From positions 1-52,330 of the forward strand of contig SVQR01000003.1 in assembly GCA_015065225.1 (NCBI GenBank): 52,330 nucleotides of DNA, given 5' to 3'. Origin of the DNA: Oscillospiraceae bacterium. Its GTDB lineage: Bacteria > Bacillota > Clostridia > Oscillospirales > CAG-382. Both the position numbers and the translations under genes were made by a program. Within the stretch, counting starts at the first letter, position 1, and each line of letters begins with the position of its first letter. Of this stretch, positions 28,649-38,003 are shown one piece after another. The notes beneath the pieces were generated by a model. The model was not told where the DNA came from. It saw nothing but the letters and a program-made list of their open reading frames with translations, and did no database searches.

Positions 28649-29812
28649 ATGAACAAAATAAGATCCGCTATCATCGGTATCGGAGGCTATGCCTCCATAT
28701 CACTTGACAACATTTTTGCCGCAATGGACGATGGCAGAGACGACTTTGAGATAGTCGCATTTGTCGATCCGTATCCGGAATCATCAAAGCATTATGAGAG
28801 ACTGAAAAACATGAATGTGCCGCATTTTAACGATATCACCGATATGTATGATGCGAATATATGCCCCGATCTCTGTCTTGTATCCACACCGATACAGTTT
28901 CACAAGCAGCAGATACTTGCCTGCCTTGAAAACGGTACATCTGTTTTGTGTGAAAAACCTATGACCGGCAATGCGGAGGATATAGATATACTTGCAAAAG
29001 CCGAAAAGGAGAGCGGAAAATTTGTTGCTATAGGCTATCAGTGGTCTTACAGCGATGCGATACAGGCTCTTAAAAAGGATATTATGGACGGTGTATACGG
29101 AAAGCCCGTCAAGATGAAGACTCTCGTTATGTGGCCGAGAGACAAGGCATATTTCAGGAGAAGTACCGGCTGGGCGGGCAAAATTTACGCTTCCAACGGT
29201 GAAAAGATACTTGACAGTGTTGCAAACAATGCTACCGCTCATTATATACACAATATACTTTATGTTCTCGGTGACGGGATTGATGCTTCAATGAAGGCAA
29301 CCGATGTGGAAGCTGTTCTTATAAGAGCAAATGACATAGAGACTTTTGACACCTGTATTGCAAAATTCAAGCTGGAATGCGGAGCAGACGGAATTTATAT
29401 AGTATCTCACTCGACTAAAAACACGGTGAATCCGCAGTTTGAATATACCTTTGAAAAGGGGATCGTTACATTCAACGAGGAGCAGGGCGTTATTATCGGT
29501 AAAACAAATGACGGAAAAGAGATAAACTACGGCGATCCGTTCAAATCTCCCACCAAGAAATTCTTTGACTGTATTGATTGTATAAAGAACGGCAAGACCG
29601 AAGTTCTTTGCGGTATAAATGGAGCATCCGCTCAGGTGGATTTTATCGCAAAGCTTCATGCGAATAATGAAATATATAATGCGTCGAGGCATTCTCTGAA
29701 AGAAACAGAAGACGGACGGCTGTATATTGATCATCTGGATGATGTCCTTCTCAGACATTACGAAATTGGCGGACGTTTTTTGAGAGAAGATTTTGATCTT
29801 ATTGCAGAATGA
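28649..29812 (+). CDS. Gfo/Idh/MocA family oxidoreductase
   Basis: IRSAIIGIGGYAS; CLENGTSVLCEKPMTGNAED; AIGYQWSYS. Confidence 0.9.
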   Translation: MNKIRSAIIGIGGYASISLDNIFAAMDDGRDDFEIVAFVDPYPESSKHYERLKNMNVPHFNDITDMYDANICPDLCLVSTPIQFHKQQILACLENGTSVLCEKPMTGNAEDIDILAKAEKESGKFVAIGYQWSYSDAIQALKKDIMDGVYGKPVKMKTLVMWPRDKAYFRRSTGWAGKIYASNGEKILDSVANNATAHYIHNILYVLGDGIDASMKATDVEAVLIRANDIETFDTCIAKFKLECGADGIYIVSHSTKNTVNPQFEYTFEKGIVTFNEEQGVIIGKTNDGKEINYGDPFKSPTKKFFDCIDCIKNGKTEVLCGINGASAQVDFIAKLHANNEIYNASRHSLKETEDGRLYIDHLDDVLLRHYEIGGRFLREDFDLIAE

Positions 29813-29854
29813 TCGATAATATCCGAAATACTTATTTTAAAAAAGGAACAAAAA

Positions 29855-30937
29855 ATGATAAACAAAGATTTATTGGCTCTCCCGGAAAAAGCCGGTAAAG
29901 TGGTAAAAGACGGAGAATTCCCTTTTGCCGCTGTCGGACTTTCTCACGGGCATATATACGGTATGTGTGCGGGACTTATTTCGGCAGGTGCAACTCTACG
30001 ATATGTCTATGATGACGATCCGTCGCTGGTGGCGGCTTTTCTTGAAAGATACCCGGATACACCGGTCGCAAAGAGCCTTGACGAGATCCTTTCCGACAAG
30101 AGTATAAAGCTGGTCGCAAGTGCGGATATACCTTCAAAAAGATGTTCTCTCGGAATAAAGGTGATGGAAGCGGGTAAAGACTATTTTGCGGACAAAGCTC
30201 CACTTGTGACACTTGAGCAGCTTGATATGGCAAGAAATGCCGTAAGAAGGACAGGGAAGAAGTACGCAGTGTATTACGGTGAACGTCTCGGCAGTGAATG
30301 CGGTATTTTTGCGGGTACTCTCATTGAAAGAGGAGCTATCGGCAGAGTGATAAACGTCATCGGCATGGGACCTCATAAGCTCGCAAACGGCGAAAAGCGC
30401 GGAGAATGGTTTTATAAGCGCGAAACTCAGGGCGGTATCCTTATAGATATCGGAAGCCATCAGATAGAGCAGTTTCTCCATTACACCGGCAACAACAGGG
30501 CTACCGTGACATCTTCACGTATCGGCAATTACAATCATAAGGAATTTCCCGAATTTGATGATTTCGGCGACTGCAATCTTCTCGGTGCAAACGGAGCGAC
30601 AGGTTATTTCAGGGTAGACTGGTTCACACCTCTCGGTGTCAAGCCTTTCGGAGATGGAAGAACTGTGATAGTGGGTACAGACGGATATATCGAGCTTCGC
30701 AAATACACCGATATCGGTGTAGAGGATATCGGAAACAACATGGTAATCGCTACCAATGATGGGGTGGAGAAGCTAAATGTCAACGGCAAGATAGGACTTC
30801 CCTATTTCGGACAGTTGATCCTTGACTGCCTGGAAGGAACTGAACGTGCCATGACTCAGGAACACGCTTTTCACAGTGCGGAGCTTTCAATTATCGCACA
30901 GAATGCGGCATTCGACTGCAAGAGAATGATCAGATGA
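29855..30937 (+). CDS. Gfo/Idh/MocA family oxidoreductase
   Basis: FPFAAVGLSHGHIYGMCAGLISAGATLRYVYDDDP; VMEAGKDYFADKAPLVTLEQL; GGILIDIGSHQIEQFLHY. Confidence 0.9.
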   Translation: MINKDLLALPEKAGKVVKDGEFPFAAVGLSHGHIYGMCAGLISAGATLRYVYDDDPSLVAAFLERYPDTPVAKSLDEILSDKSIKLVASADIPSKRCSLGIKVMEAGKDYFADKAPLVTLEQLDMARNAVRRTGKKYAVYYGERLGSECGIFAGTLIERGAIGRVINVIGMGPHKLANGEKRGEWFYKRETQGGILIDIGSHQIEQFLHYTGNNRATVTSSRIGNYNHKEFPEFDDFGDCNLLGANGATGYFRVDWFTPLGVKPFGDGRTVIVGTDGYIELRKYTDIGVEDIGNNMVIATNDGVEKLNVNGKIGLPYFGQLILDCLEGTERAMTQEHAFHSAELSIIAQNAAFDCKRMIR

Positions 30938-30945
30938 ACAAACAT

Positions 30946-30969
30946 GGGCTGTGACTGCGGTCACAGCTC
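30946..30969 (+). terminator. Hairpin terminator
   Basis: GGGCTGTGAC-tgcg-GTCACAGCTC + ttttt. Confidence 0.7.
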
Positions 30970-30989
30970 TTTTTCATTATACAAAAAAG

Positions 30990-31017
30990 TCCGGTATATC
31001 CCGAAGGATACACCGGA
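30990..31017 (-). terminator. Hairpin terminator for the SLH protein gene
   Basis: TCCGGTATATCC-cgaa-GGATACACCGGA with minus-strand T-run. Confidence 0.65.
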
Positions 31018-31035
31018 TGATAAAGCTGTTATATC

Positions 31036-34000
31036 TTACTTGAGATAGACCACAACTTCTCCTTCTTCACCGATGGTTTTGAAGGATTCCGCAGTCTTTG
31101 CATCAAATGCATAATTAAGATTGTTATATACGCCCAGCTTTGCGCCGAGGTTCTGTACATATATATTGCCCTGAAGCTTTGCGAGGAATTCGGGCTTTGC
31201 CGCACCGATCTCAAAGAGCGAAGATGTGCTTGTGAAGAATACGTTGTTCTTTACAACATAGTCCTTCGCAGGATTCTGCTGTCCGCCGCCCTTGATGCCT
31301 GCTGCTGTCGTGCCATCGGCTGCCTGCTGTGAAAGTCCCTTGCCGATATCAAGGAAGTAGTTGTTCTCTATAAGAAGTCCGTTTATAAGATTTGTATCGT
31401 CGGTATAGTCCTGATGGAGGAATATCTCGATCGGATACTTCGCGCACTTAACGATGTTGCCGTGGAAGTGAGAGTTCTTGAAGTAGTTGTTCTCGGTATT
31501 CTCGTCCTTCCTGTACTGGTTGGTGATACCTGCATCGTATACCTGGTTGATGTAGTTGTTGTATACCAGCATATCGTCGGATCTTCCCCATGTCTCAACA
31601 GCGTTGCCGAATCTTACGGGATATCCGTTTGTGTAACCCTGGATGCCGCCGCCTATCCATTCAAATACGCAGTTGCGAACAGTAAGTCCCGCACAGTTTC
31701 CGGAGGAGATACCGTGTGCGCCGGCGTTTCTTATTTCAAGATTATCTATGGTTACATTCTTCATACATACCATAGCATGATCACGTACCGCAAATTCGAT
31801 GGATTTGAATATCTCACCGGGGTTGCCGTTGTCACATCTGAGGTAGAGCGTACCGTAGCAGTTTGTCTGATCAAGGCTCGGGAATGTTCCTACCTTTGTG
31901 TAATCAAGCTGTACGAAGTCAAGATCCTTTGTCAGATGCTTTGTGGGATCAAATACGTTATTGGTATTCTTAACCATATACTTGCCGTTGATATATGAAG
32001 GGATGTGTTTATATGCGTGCTTTTCGTTATCAATTACGAGAGTTCCGCAGTCCATTATCTGTCCGTTGTATTTCCAGATATTGGATGTGCCGTCAACAAG
32101 TGTCCAGAGAGTTTTGTCGGCACCGTCGAGGGGAGAACGGTTAAGTATGGGTTTCGGACCTTCACCGTATGCGGAATATGTTACGCCCGGCTTTGTCCAG
32201 AGCTTCTGTCCTCTCCATTCGCCGCCTCTTTCAAAGAGTACGACGTCACCTGCTTTGAGCTTTCCGTCTTCTGCTCCGATATGTCCGACTGTCTTCTTTG
32301 CGGTTTCCGGAGTCATACCATCATTCTTGTCATCGCCGTTGGGGGATACATACCAGATGCGACCGCCCTCACCGACTTTGTATTCACTCTTTGTGTTCTT
32401 TATGGATTCTTCAAGCTTCTGTGCTCCGTATTCCACAGCCTCGACTACCTTGTCGGCACTCTTCTTGTCCTGAGCCTTCGCGTAGTCGATATAGCCTTTT
32501 GCGGATACCTCAAGCGCATCTATCTCACTCTTTATGCTTGCTGTCTTACCTGCCTTTTCGGGGTATGCTGATGCTTCTATCTGAGAAGCTGCCCAGTGAT
32601 CGGCAACATCGGTGAAGTAATACTTTTCCGCAGTAACGGTGTTTCTGCCGATGAATCTGTTGATGACGGTTACGGCCTCTGCTCTTGTGATATCACCGTC
32701 GGGCTTGAAGCTGAATGTGCCGTCTCCGTTGTCATAGCCGTTGACTATACCGTTGGAAGCCGCCCATCTTACGGAAGCGTAAAGGGGATGGGAATCATCA
32801 ATATCCGTAAAGCTTACGTTCTTGAAAGCACCGTTTCCGATGTTGGCAAGTATCTCAACGAATTCCGCTCTTGTGATCTTTTTATCGGGATGGAAATTAC
32901 CTTCAAAATACTGAAGGTAACCGGCATCCTCAAGGATGGCGATAGAGTCGTGATACCATTTGTCCTTTGTGACATCTGTGTATGCACTCTCAAGCTTGCC
33001 CTTGAGATCTTCCGCACCCGTGAGAAGACGTGAGATTATGGTAACAGCCTCTGCTCTTGTGATGTTGCCTGCGGGATTGAATCTGAATGTTCCGTCACCG
33101 TTGTCATATCCTGTGATGTACTTTGCATCGGCGTTTATGGCATATTCCTTCTTGTCTATCGGGAAGAGCACCTTGTCGAAGTTCTTTAGAAGATCACCGT
33201 GAATGTCTCCGTCGAACTTACGAAGATCCAGCGTTCTTGTGCCGAGGACCTTAGCATGATCCGAACTGTCAGAGCCGGAAAAGCCTGTACAGTTTGTGAA
33301 GTCACCACCGTAGATCTTAATGGTGGTATTACCTGTTATCTGTCCGGGGGAATCCTTGATATAAGAGTTGTTTCCGCCGTTGATACCGCCCGTAAATGTA
33401 CCGCCGTATATCTCGATAAGAGTATTACCGTTGACATTTCTGTTTGCCGTACCGCCGTAAATTGCGGAGAAAGTACCGCTTCTTATTATGATGTGTGTAT
33501 CGCCGTCAATGACGTTTGTGTCACCGCCGCCTCTGATGGAGATGTAGTTTCCGACATTCTGACCTTTTGTTACTGTAACGCCGTTGCCTATTTCAAGGGT
33601 ATGACCCTTGCCGAGGATGAAGATACTGTTGGCGTTGACTTCCCAGTTGATGTTCTCGATGGTGGTATCACCGCCGATGCCCCATGTTTTGGAATATATG
33701 AGCTTTGCGCTTCCGTCTATACCCGAAAGGGTGATGTGACCTCTTTTTGCGGTCTCACCGAAGCCTTCTTTGTGATCATAAGTACCGACGATCTTTATAT
33801 GACCGCCTTTTTCACCGAGAAGCTCCACAGCCTTTTTGAGAGTTGCAACGGGGGTGAATTTCGTTAATCCGTCATTCATGTCGTTGCCCTTTTCCTCACC
33901 TGCGAGGTAAACGATCTTTTCCTCTGCCTTTTCCTCGGCAGTGACAGCTGCAGCAGTATCCTGTGCGAATACCGGAGAGCCTGCCGCGGGAACAGCCAGG

Positions 34001-34038
34001 AGAACAGCAATTGCGAGTGCAAGCAGTTTCTTGTTCAT
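31036..34038 (-). CDS. Secreted S-layer-homology protein with N-terminal beta-helix-like region and C-terminal right-handed beta-helix (polysaccharide lyase-like)
   Basis: Signal peptide MNKKLLALAIAVLLAVPAAGSPVFA; three SLH motifs (GYDNGDGTFRFNPAGNITRAEAV, NFHPDKKITRAEFV, GYDNGDGTFSFKPDGDITRAEAV); C-terminal repeated NNYF/NNVF strands. Confidence 0.88.
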   Translation of the reverse strand: MNKKLLALAIAVLLAVPAAGSPVFAQDTAAAVTAEEKAEEKIVYLAGEEKGNDMNDGLTKFTPVATLKKAVELLGEKGGHIKIVGTYDHKEGFGETAKRGHITLSGIDGSAKLIYSKTWGIGGDTTIENINWEVNANSIFILGKGHTLEIGNGVTVTKGQNVGNYISIRGGGDTNVIDGDTHIIIRSGTFSAIYGGTANRNVNGNTLIEIYGGTFTGGINGGNNSYIKDSPGQITGNTTIKIYGGDFTNCTGFSGSDSSDHAKVLGTRTLDLRKFDGDIHGDLLKNFDKVLFPIDKKEYAINADAKYITGYDNGDGTFRFNPAGNITRAEAVTIISRLLTGAEDLKGKLESAYTDVTKDKWYHDSIAILEDAGYLQYFEGNFHPDKKITRAEFVEILANIGNGAFKNVSFTDIDDSHPLYASVRWAASNGIVNGYDNGDGTFSFKPDGDITRAEAVTVINRFIGRNTVTAEKYYFTDVADHWAASQIEASAYPEKAGKTASIKSEIDALEVSAKGYIDYAKAQDKKSADKVVEAVEYGAQKLEESIKNTKSEYKVGEGGRIWYVSPNGDDKNDGMTPETAKKTVGHIGAEDGKLKAGDVVLFERGGEWRGQKLWTKPGVTYSAYGEGPKPILNRSPLDGADKTLWTLVDGTSNIWKYNGQIMDCGTLVIDNEKHAYKHIPSYINGKYMVKNTNNVFDPTKHLTKDLDFVQLDYTKVGTFPSLDQTNCYGTLYLRCDNGNPGEIFKSIEFAVRDHAMVCMKNVTIDNLEIRNAGAHGISSGNCAGLTVRNCVFEWIGGGIQGYTNGYPVRFGNAVETWGRSDDMLVYNNYINQVYDAGITNQYRKDENTENNYFKNSHFHGNIVKCAKYPIEIFLHQDYTDDTNLINGLLIENNYFLDIGKGLSQQAADGTTAAGIKGGGQQNPAKDYVVKNNVFFTSTSSLFEIGAAKPEFLAKLQGNIYVQNLGAKLGVYNNLNYAFDAKTAESFKTIGEEGEVVVYLK

Positions 34039-34226
34039 ATTATATCCTTCCTTTCGTGCCGCATTGTGTGACCGTGCGGCATTTTATGTTTGAGGATATT
34101 ATAGCACAGGCGGTCATGATTTGTAAATAGGTTTTTTTGCGAAATTGTTGTATCCTTCCGACACTTTCGTTGGGATGGATAAAAAATCCTTGCTGTTTTT
34201 GGCGGATGTGACGAATACTTTTAGGC

Positions 34227-34487
34227 TTAATTGCCGCACGTGAGAAGGTAATCATCAATAAAATCATTTATGAGCCTGTGCATACTTGTACCGTTGTCAC
34301 TTGCGACAGTCTTGAAATGATCGAACTTTTCCGCTTCAAGCCAGACTCTGAGCTGCTTGCGGCTTGACAGATATTTTTTTTGCGCTGTGTTGTTGTTGTT
34401 TTTGATTATACTGCGCACTTCGGTCTTGGTCTCTTTTTTCAATTTTATCTTCCCTTTCGCTTTTGTGAATGACCTGTTTTTTGACAT
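34227..34487 (-). CDS. Small basic protein, possible ribbon-helix-helix DNA-binding protein
   Basis: C-terminus SSRKQLRVWLEAEKFDHFKTVASDNGTSMHRLINDFIDDYL resembles RHH; basic Lys-rich N-terminus; no strong RBS. Confidence 0.45.
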   Translation of the reverse strand: MSKNRSFTKAKGKIKLKKETKTEVRSIIKNNNNTAQKKYLSSRKQLRVWLEAEKFDHFKTVASDNGTSMHRLINDFIDDYLLTCGN

Positions 34488-34624
34488 TCACTGTCTGTAT
34501 TTTGATTATATCACTTCTTGTGTCCGATAAAACTCCCTCTTTTGTGATTTTTTTATCAATATCAGCTGAAAATCCGGGGAAATGTACAATTTACAGGGTA
34601 AAAACAGATGAATGATCACATATT

Positions 34625-35230
34625 TCATGCACGCATTTTTTGCTTTACAAATCCCGAGAGGAACAGATAAGCACATATAAACACCAGTGAGATATTGTAT
34701 CCCGACAGAAACAGCATAAGCAGAGCGAGGATACACAACAATGCAAAGGCAATGGTGGAAAGTGTATCACAGACCTTTTGAGCGAAGGAAAGGTCATATT
34801 TGGTATAAAGCAATACTTCAAGAGCTCTTCCGCCGTCAAGACCGGTTACCGGAAGGATATTAACGAAGAAGAACATAAGATTCGATACTGCAAAGAACAG
34901 AATATACGCTCCATGCATAAAACCGTAAAATACAAATGCGGTAACACACAGCACAAGGCTTGCAAGAGGTCCGGAAAGAAAGACGGCTATCTCACTTTTA
35001 TATGAAAGCCGCGAAGTATCTGCTCTGATATCAGCACCGCAGGGGTAGACGGAGATACGTATTATACTTGCTCCGAAGATCATCATTGCGGTTATATGAG
35101 CGAATTCGTGAAAAAGTGCACCCGAAAGTGCGATGCATAAAAACAGCGCATCATGCGACAATGCAAGCATCGGTACGAGTAACAGCGCAAATATACTTAT
35201 ATAGATACGGGATCTGAATAAACGGATCAT
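34625..35230 (-). CDS. M50 (site-2 protease, SpoIVFB-like) membrane metallopeptidase
   Basis: HEFAH zinc motif and NILPVTGLDGGRALEVLL; start at MIRLFRS (35230) with ATGA overlap to the upstream small ORF. Confidence 0.88.
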   Translation of the reverse strand: MIRLFRSRIYISIFALLLVPMLALSHDALFLCIALSGALFHEFAHITAMMIFGASIIRISVYPCGADIRADTSRLSYKSEIAVFLSGPLASLVLCVTAFVFYGFMHGAYILFFAVSNLMFFFVNILPVTGLDGGRALEVLLYTKYDLSFAQKVCDTLSTIAFALLCILALLMLFLSGYNISLVFICAYLFLSGFVKQKMRA

Positions 35231-35415
35231 TCCTGCCGCCTTTCCGCACTGTGAGCTGTGAACAGGTCTGTTATGGTAATGTTGTTGTTTTCTGCCGCTC
35301 CGAACGCACCTGCCTGAGCGGTCTCGGTGGATTCCAGATAGTATATACACAGCAGAAACGCAAGTGCAAGTATGACGAGAAGTATCTGAAAAAAAAGTAT
35401 GCGGAAGTTCTGCAT
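35227..35415 (-). CDS. 62-aa single-TM protein, translationally coupled to the M50 protease
   Basis: MQNFRILFFQILLVILALAFLLCIYYLE; CAAGGAGG RBS on the minus strand; stop overlaps the next ATG. Confidence 0.65.
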   Translation of the reverse strand: MQNFRILFFQILLVILALAFLLCIYYLESTETAQAGAFGAAENNNITITDLFTAHSAERRQE

Positions 35416-35527
35416 TTTTATCCTCCTTGGGAGATGTTGCTTTTAATTATATTCCGAAAGGAGGAAGGATATGAATCGTAAACCGGCCGTGGATCCAATC
35501 TCAGGGTTTTTGCTAAGATCAAAAAGC

Positions 35528-35554
35528 GGGTGTCTACCTTACCGATAAACACCC
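35528..35554 (-). terminator. Hairpin terminator after the glycyl radical enzyme gene
   Basis: Minus strand GGGTGT...ACACCC followed by gctttttgatc. Confidence 0.55.
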
Positions 35555-35576
35555 ACCGAATAAAAGCGATATTTTT

Positions 35577-37838
35577 TTATACCATAGCCTCGGCACGCAT
35601 AATATACACATCCTGCTCGGACTTGGGAAGATTGTTCCACAACACGTTCCAACCGCAGACACGCACCTGAAGTGTCCTGTATTTTTCGGGATACTTCTGT
35701 GCTTCTCTCAGTGTATCAACATTGAATACATTCACATGAATGGATGCTCCGCCCTGCTTTACATAGGTCATGAGAATACCGTAGAACGCTTCAAGTCCGT
35801 CATCACCGCTTACCGCAGAAGGATGAAGCATGGCATCAAGACAGCCGCCGGCATCGTTCAGGGACATATCCATGCTCGTTACGGAATTTATTGCCGCCGT
35901 GATACCTTTTCTGTCGGCACCCGGTACGGGAGATACATTCTTGGACATCTCTTCGCCCGCACGTCTTCCGTCGGGGGTCGCTTCAATACGTTTTCCCTGC
36001 TCGATAAACGCCCTTGCCGAGTGTAGCTCGTAGCCGTATGTTCCGCCGTGAGCATTACGTCTCCCCGCAAGATCTGCGGCGTAGAATTTGTGGAATGCAT
36101 CCGCGTATGCATCTGCGATCCTGTCGTTGTTCCCGAATTTATGCTTACAATTAAGAGCCTTTGCACGGAGCTTTTCATAGCCCTCCCAGTTTGCATCGAG
36201 TGCTTTCAGTAATTCATCCATCGTACAGACTTTTCTTTCATATACAAGCTCATACACCGCCATTGTAGCATCCACAAGACTTGCAAAGCCGCAGAAAAGC
36301 GTTCCCGTTCTGTTGGTGACTCCTCCGTCTATTGCATCCGTGAGATTTTCTGCACATTCAGCAAGTGTTCCGGAGAACAGTACCGACGGATTTACTTCTC
36401 CGACGTGTCTTTCCGCTTCGTAATTATAAGTGAAGCAGGTCTCGTTTATATGTCCGAGCTGTGCTCTTACAGCATTGTAGAACTTATCGAAAGTATCAAA
36501 GCTTCTCGGATCGCCGGTTTTAAGTCCGAGTTGTTTGCCGGTTGTCTTATCAAGACCGTTTGAAAGAGCAAAGCATACGGCTTTAAGTCCGTCGATATAG
36601 ATCGAAGATATGTCGATACCGCCTCGCTTTGACTTGTATTCGTAGCATCCGGATATCACCGAATCACAGGCTTCCTCGTAGGTTATGCCTCTTGACATAA
36701 GTGCCTTTGTGATAATGTCTTCATTTACAAATACGATACTGTTGACACCGTTCCTTACCATATCAAGAGCTTTCATAACGATATCCTTAGGTGTCCTGTC
36801 GCATACCTTGAACTGTATCTTCGGGTTGTATATGCCCATCTGATAATATACGTCAAGTATCATGTGAGTAAGCTCATTGACTTTTGTCGTTCCGTCGGCA
36901 TTTGTACCCGCAAGATAGAAGGGTTGTCCCCAGTAGTTTTCTATGCAGGAGAACTGCTGAAGGAAATATGCGATAAACTCCGCTATCTCGTCTTTTGTGT
37001 ATCTTCCCGATTCTATATCCTTTTTATAGAATGGATAGAGCGATGCATCAAGACCGTAGCCCAGAGAACGCACCTGATAGTGGTCTACGCTCTCGCTTAT
37101 CATGAAGTAGAGGTACATCATATGAAGTGCATCGTAAGTATCCTGCGCACCGCCGTCGCGTAAATGCTCAAGGCTTGCCTTTGTCGCCGTTGACTTTGCG
37201 TTAGCCTTTGTGTCGGCGTACTTTACAAATCTTTCCATGATACGCAAGATCGCTGTGTACTCTATTTCAAGAGCCGTGAAGAAGATCTCCTGCTTTTCCG
37301 TAAGAGTGCCGTCAGCCTTCTTGCTCTCATATGATCTTCGTGCTCTCTCAAGTATGCCGCTCCAGCCGAGATCAAGAAGTGAGTCCCAATCGGGAACGGT
37401 GTGGTCAAAATCAAGCCACGTCCATGCTGTACCGGATGCCCAGAAGTCGTCAAGCACCTGCTTTTTTTCTCCGACATATTTTGCGTAGCACTGCGCACTC
37501 CATTTATTTATGACCTTTTTTATTACTCTGCCCCAGGTATAGATACCGACAAAGTAGTCATGCTCGTTGACATCAATTCTTGTGTTGTCGAGAACATATT
37601 CGACAAGTCTTGCCTTTAGTATCTGGTTGTTGTAATCGGGAGTGTTGCCGAACTCTGCGACAATTTTGTCTATTCCCGCAATTATCTCTTCATCGGTAAG
37701 TCCCGTTGAGCTGTCGTATTCGTAACCGTGATAGTCGAAACGGGCAAAGGGGTTGTAGTTCTCGTCTTGCCTGTGATATTTGTTGAGAAGATATTCCATA
37801 TCCCCGTCAAGTGTTTTGAAACAGTATTTTTCGTGCAT
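35577..37838 (-). CDS. Glycyl radical enzyme (pyruvate formate-lyase-like family), substrate unknown
   Basis: Active-site SGCYEYK (Cys-Tyr-Glu at 36639-36647) and C-terminal glycyl loop VRVCGWNVLWNNL (Gly at 35652-35654); start moved to MHEKYCF at 37838 behind CGAAAGGAGC. Confidence 0.88.
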   Translation of the reverse strand: MHEKYCFKTLDGDMEYLLNKYHRQDENYNPFARFDYHGYEYDSSTGLTDEEIIAGIDKIVAEFGNTPDYNNQILKARLVEYVLDNTRIDVNEHDYFVGIYTWGRVIKKVINKWSAQCYAKYVGEKKQVLDDFWASGTAWTWLDFDHTVPDWDSLLDLGWSGILERARRSYESKKADGTLTEKQEIFFTALEIEYTAILRIMERFVKYADTKANAKSTATKASLEHLRDGGAQDTYDALHMMYLYFMISESVDHYQVRSLGYGLDASLYPFYKKDIESGRYTKDEIAEFIAYFLQQFSCIENYWGQPFYLAGTNADGTTKVNELTHMILDVYYQMGIYNPKIQFKVCDRTPKDIVMKALDMVRNGVNSIVFVNEDIITKALMSRGITYEEACDSVISGCYEYKSKRGGIDISSIYIDGLKAVCFALSNGLDKTTGKQLGLKTGDPRSFDTFDKFYNAVRAQLGHINETCFTYNYEAERHVGEVNPSVLFSGTLAECAENLTDAIDGGVTNRTGTLFCGFASLVDATMAVYELVYERKVCTMDELLKALDANWEGYEKLRAKALNCKHKFGNNDRIADAYADAFHKFYAADLAGRRNAHGGTYGYELHSARAFIEQGKRIEATPDGRRAGEEMSKNVSPVPGADRKGITAAINSVTSMDMSLNDAGGCLDAMLHPSAVSGDDGLEAFYGILMTYVKQGGASIHVNVFNVDTLREAQKYPEKYRTLQVRVCGWNVLWNNLPKSEQDVYIMRAEAMV

Positions 37839-37878
37839 GATGATGCTCCTTTCGGTGCGGTGATTATCTGTTACGTTC

Positions 37879-37907
37879 ATTAAAGCACACAAAGGAGGTT
37901 TTGTCAA
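37879..37907 (-). promoter_or_regulatory. Promoter of the glycyl radical enzyme gene
   Basis: Minus strand TTGACA - 17 bp - TTTAAT. Confidence 0.65.
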
Positions 37908-37976
37908 CAGCCTGAGCGACGGTTTTGTGTTGAAAAGTACAAATTGCACAAAAAATCCCCATAAAGAAAAAAGAAT

Positions 37977-38003
37977 GGCGCAGGCATCAAAAGACACCGC
38001 GCC
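37977..38003 (-). terminator. Hairpin terminator after the HTH-only gene
   Basis: GGCGC...GCGCC with minus-strand T-run (attcttttttc). Confidence 0.55.

Noticed and set aside
33199-33867. 222-aa plus-strand ORF
   Set aside because: Antisense to the SLH protein gene; no RBS or domain.
35486-35500. gtggatcca resembling the reverse complement of the IS3-like end at 25250
   Set aside because: Only about 8 bp match, with no flanking transposase sequence; consistent with chance.
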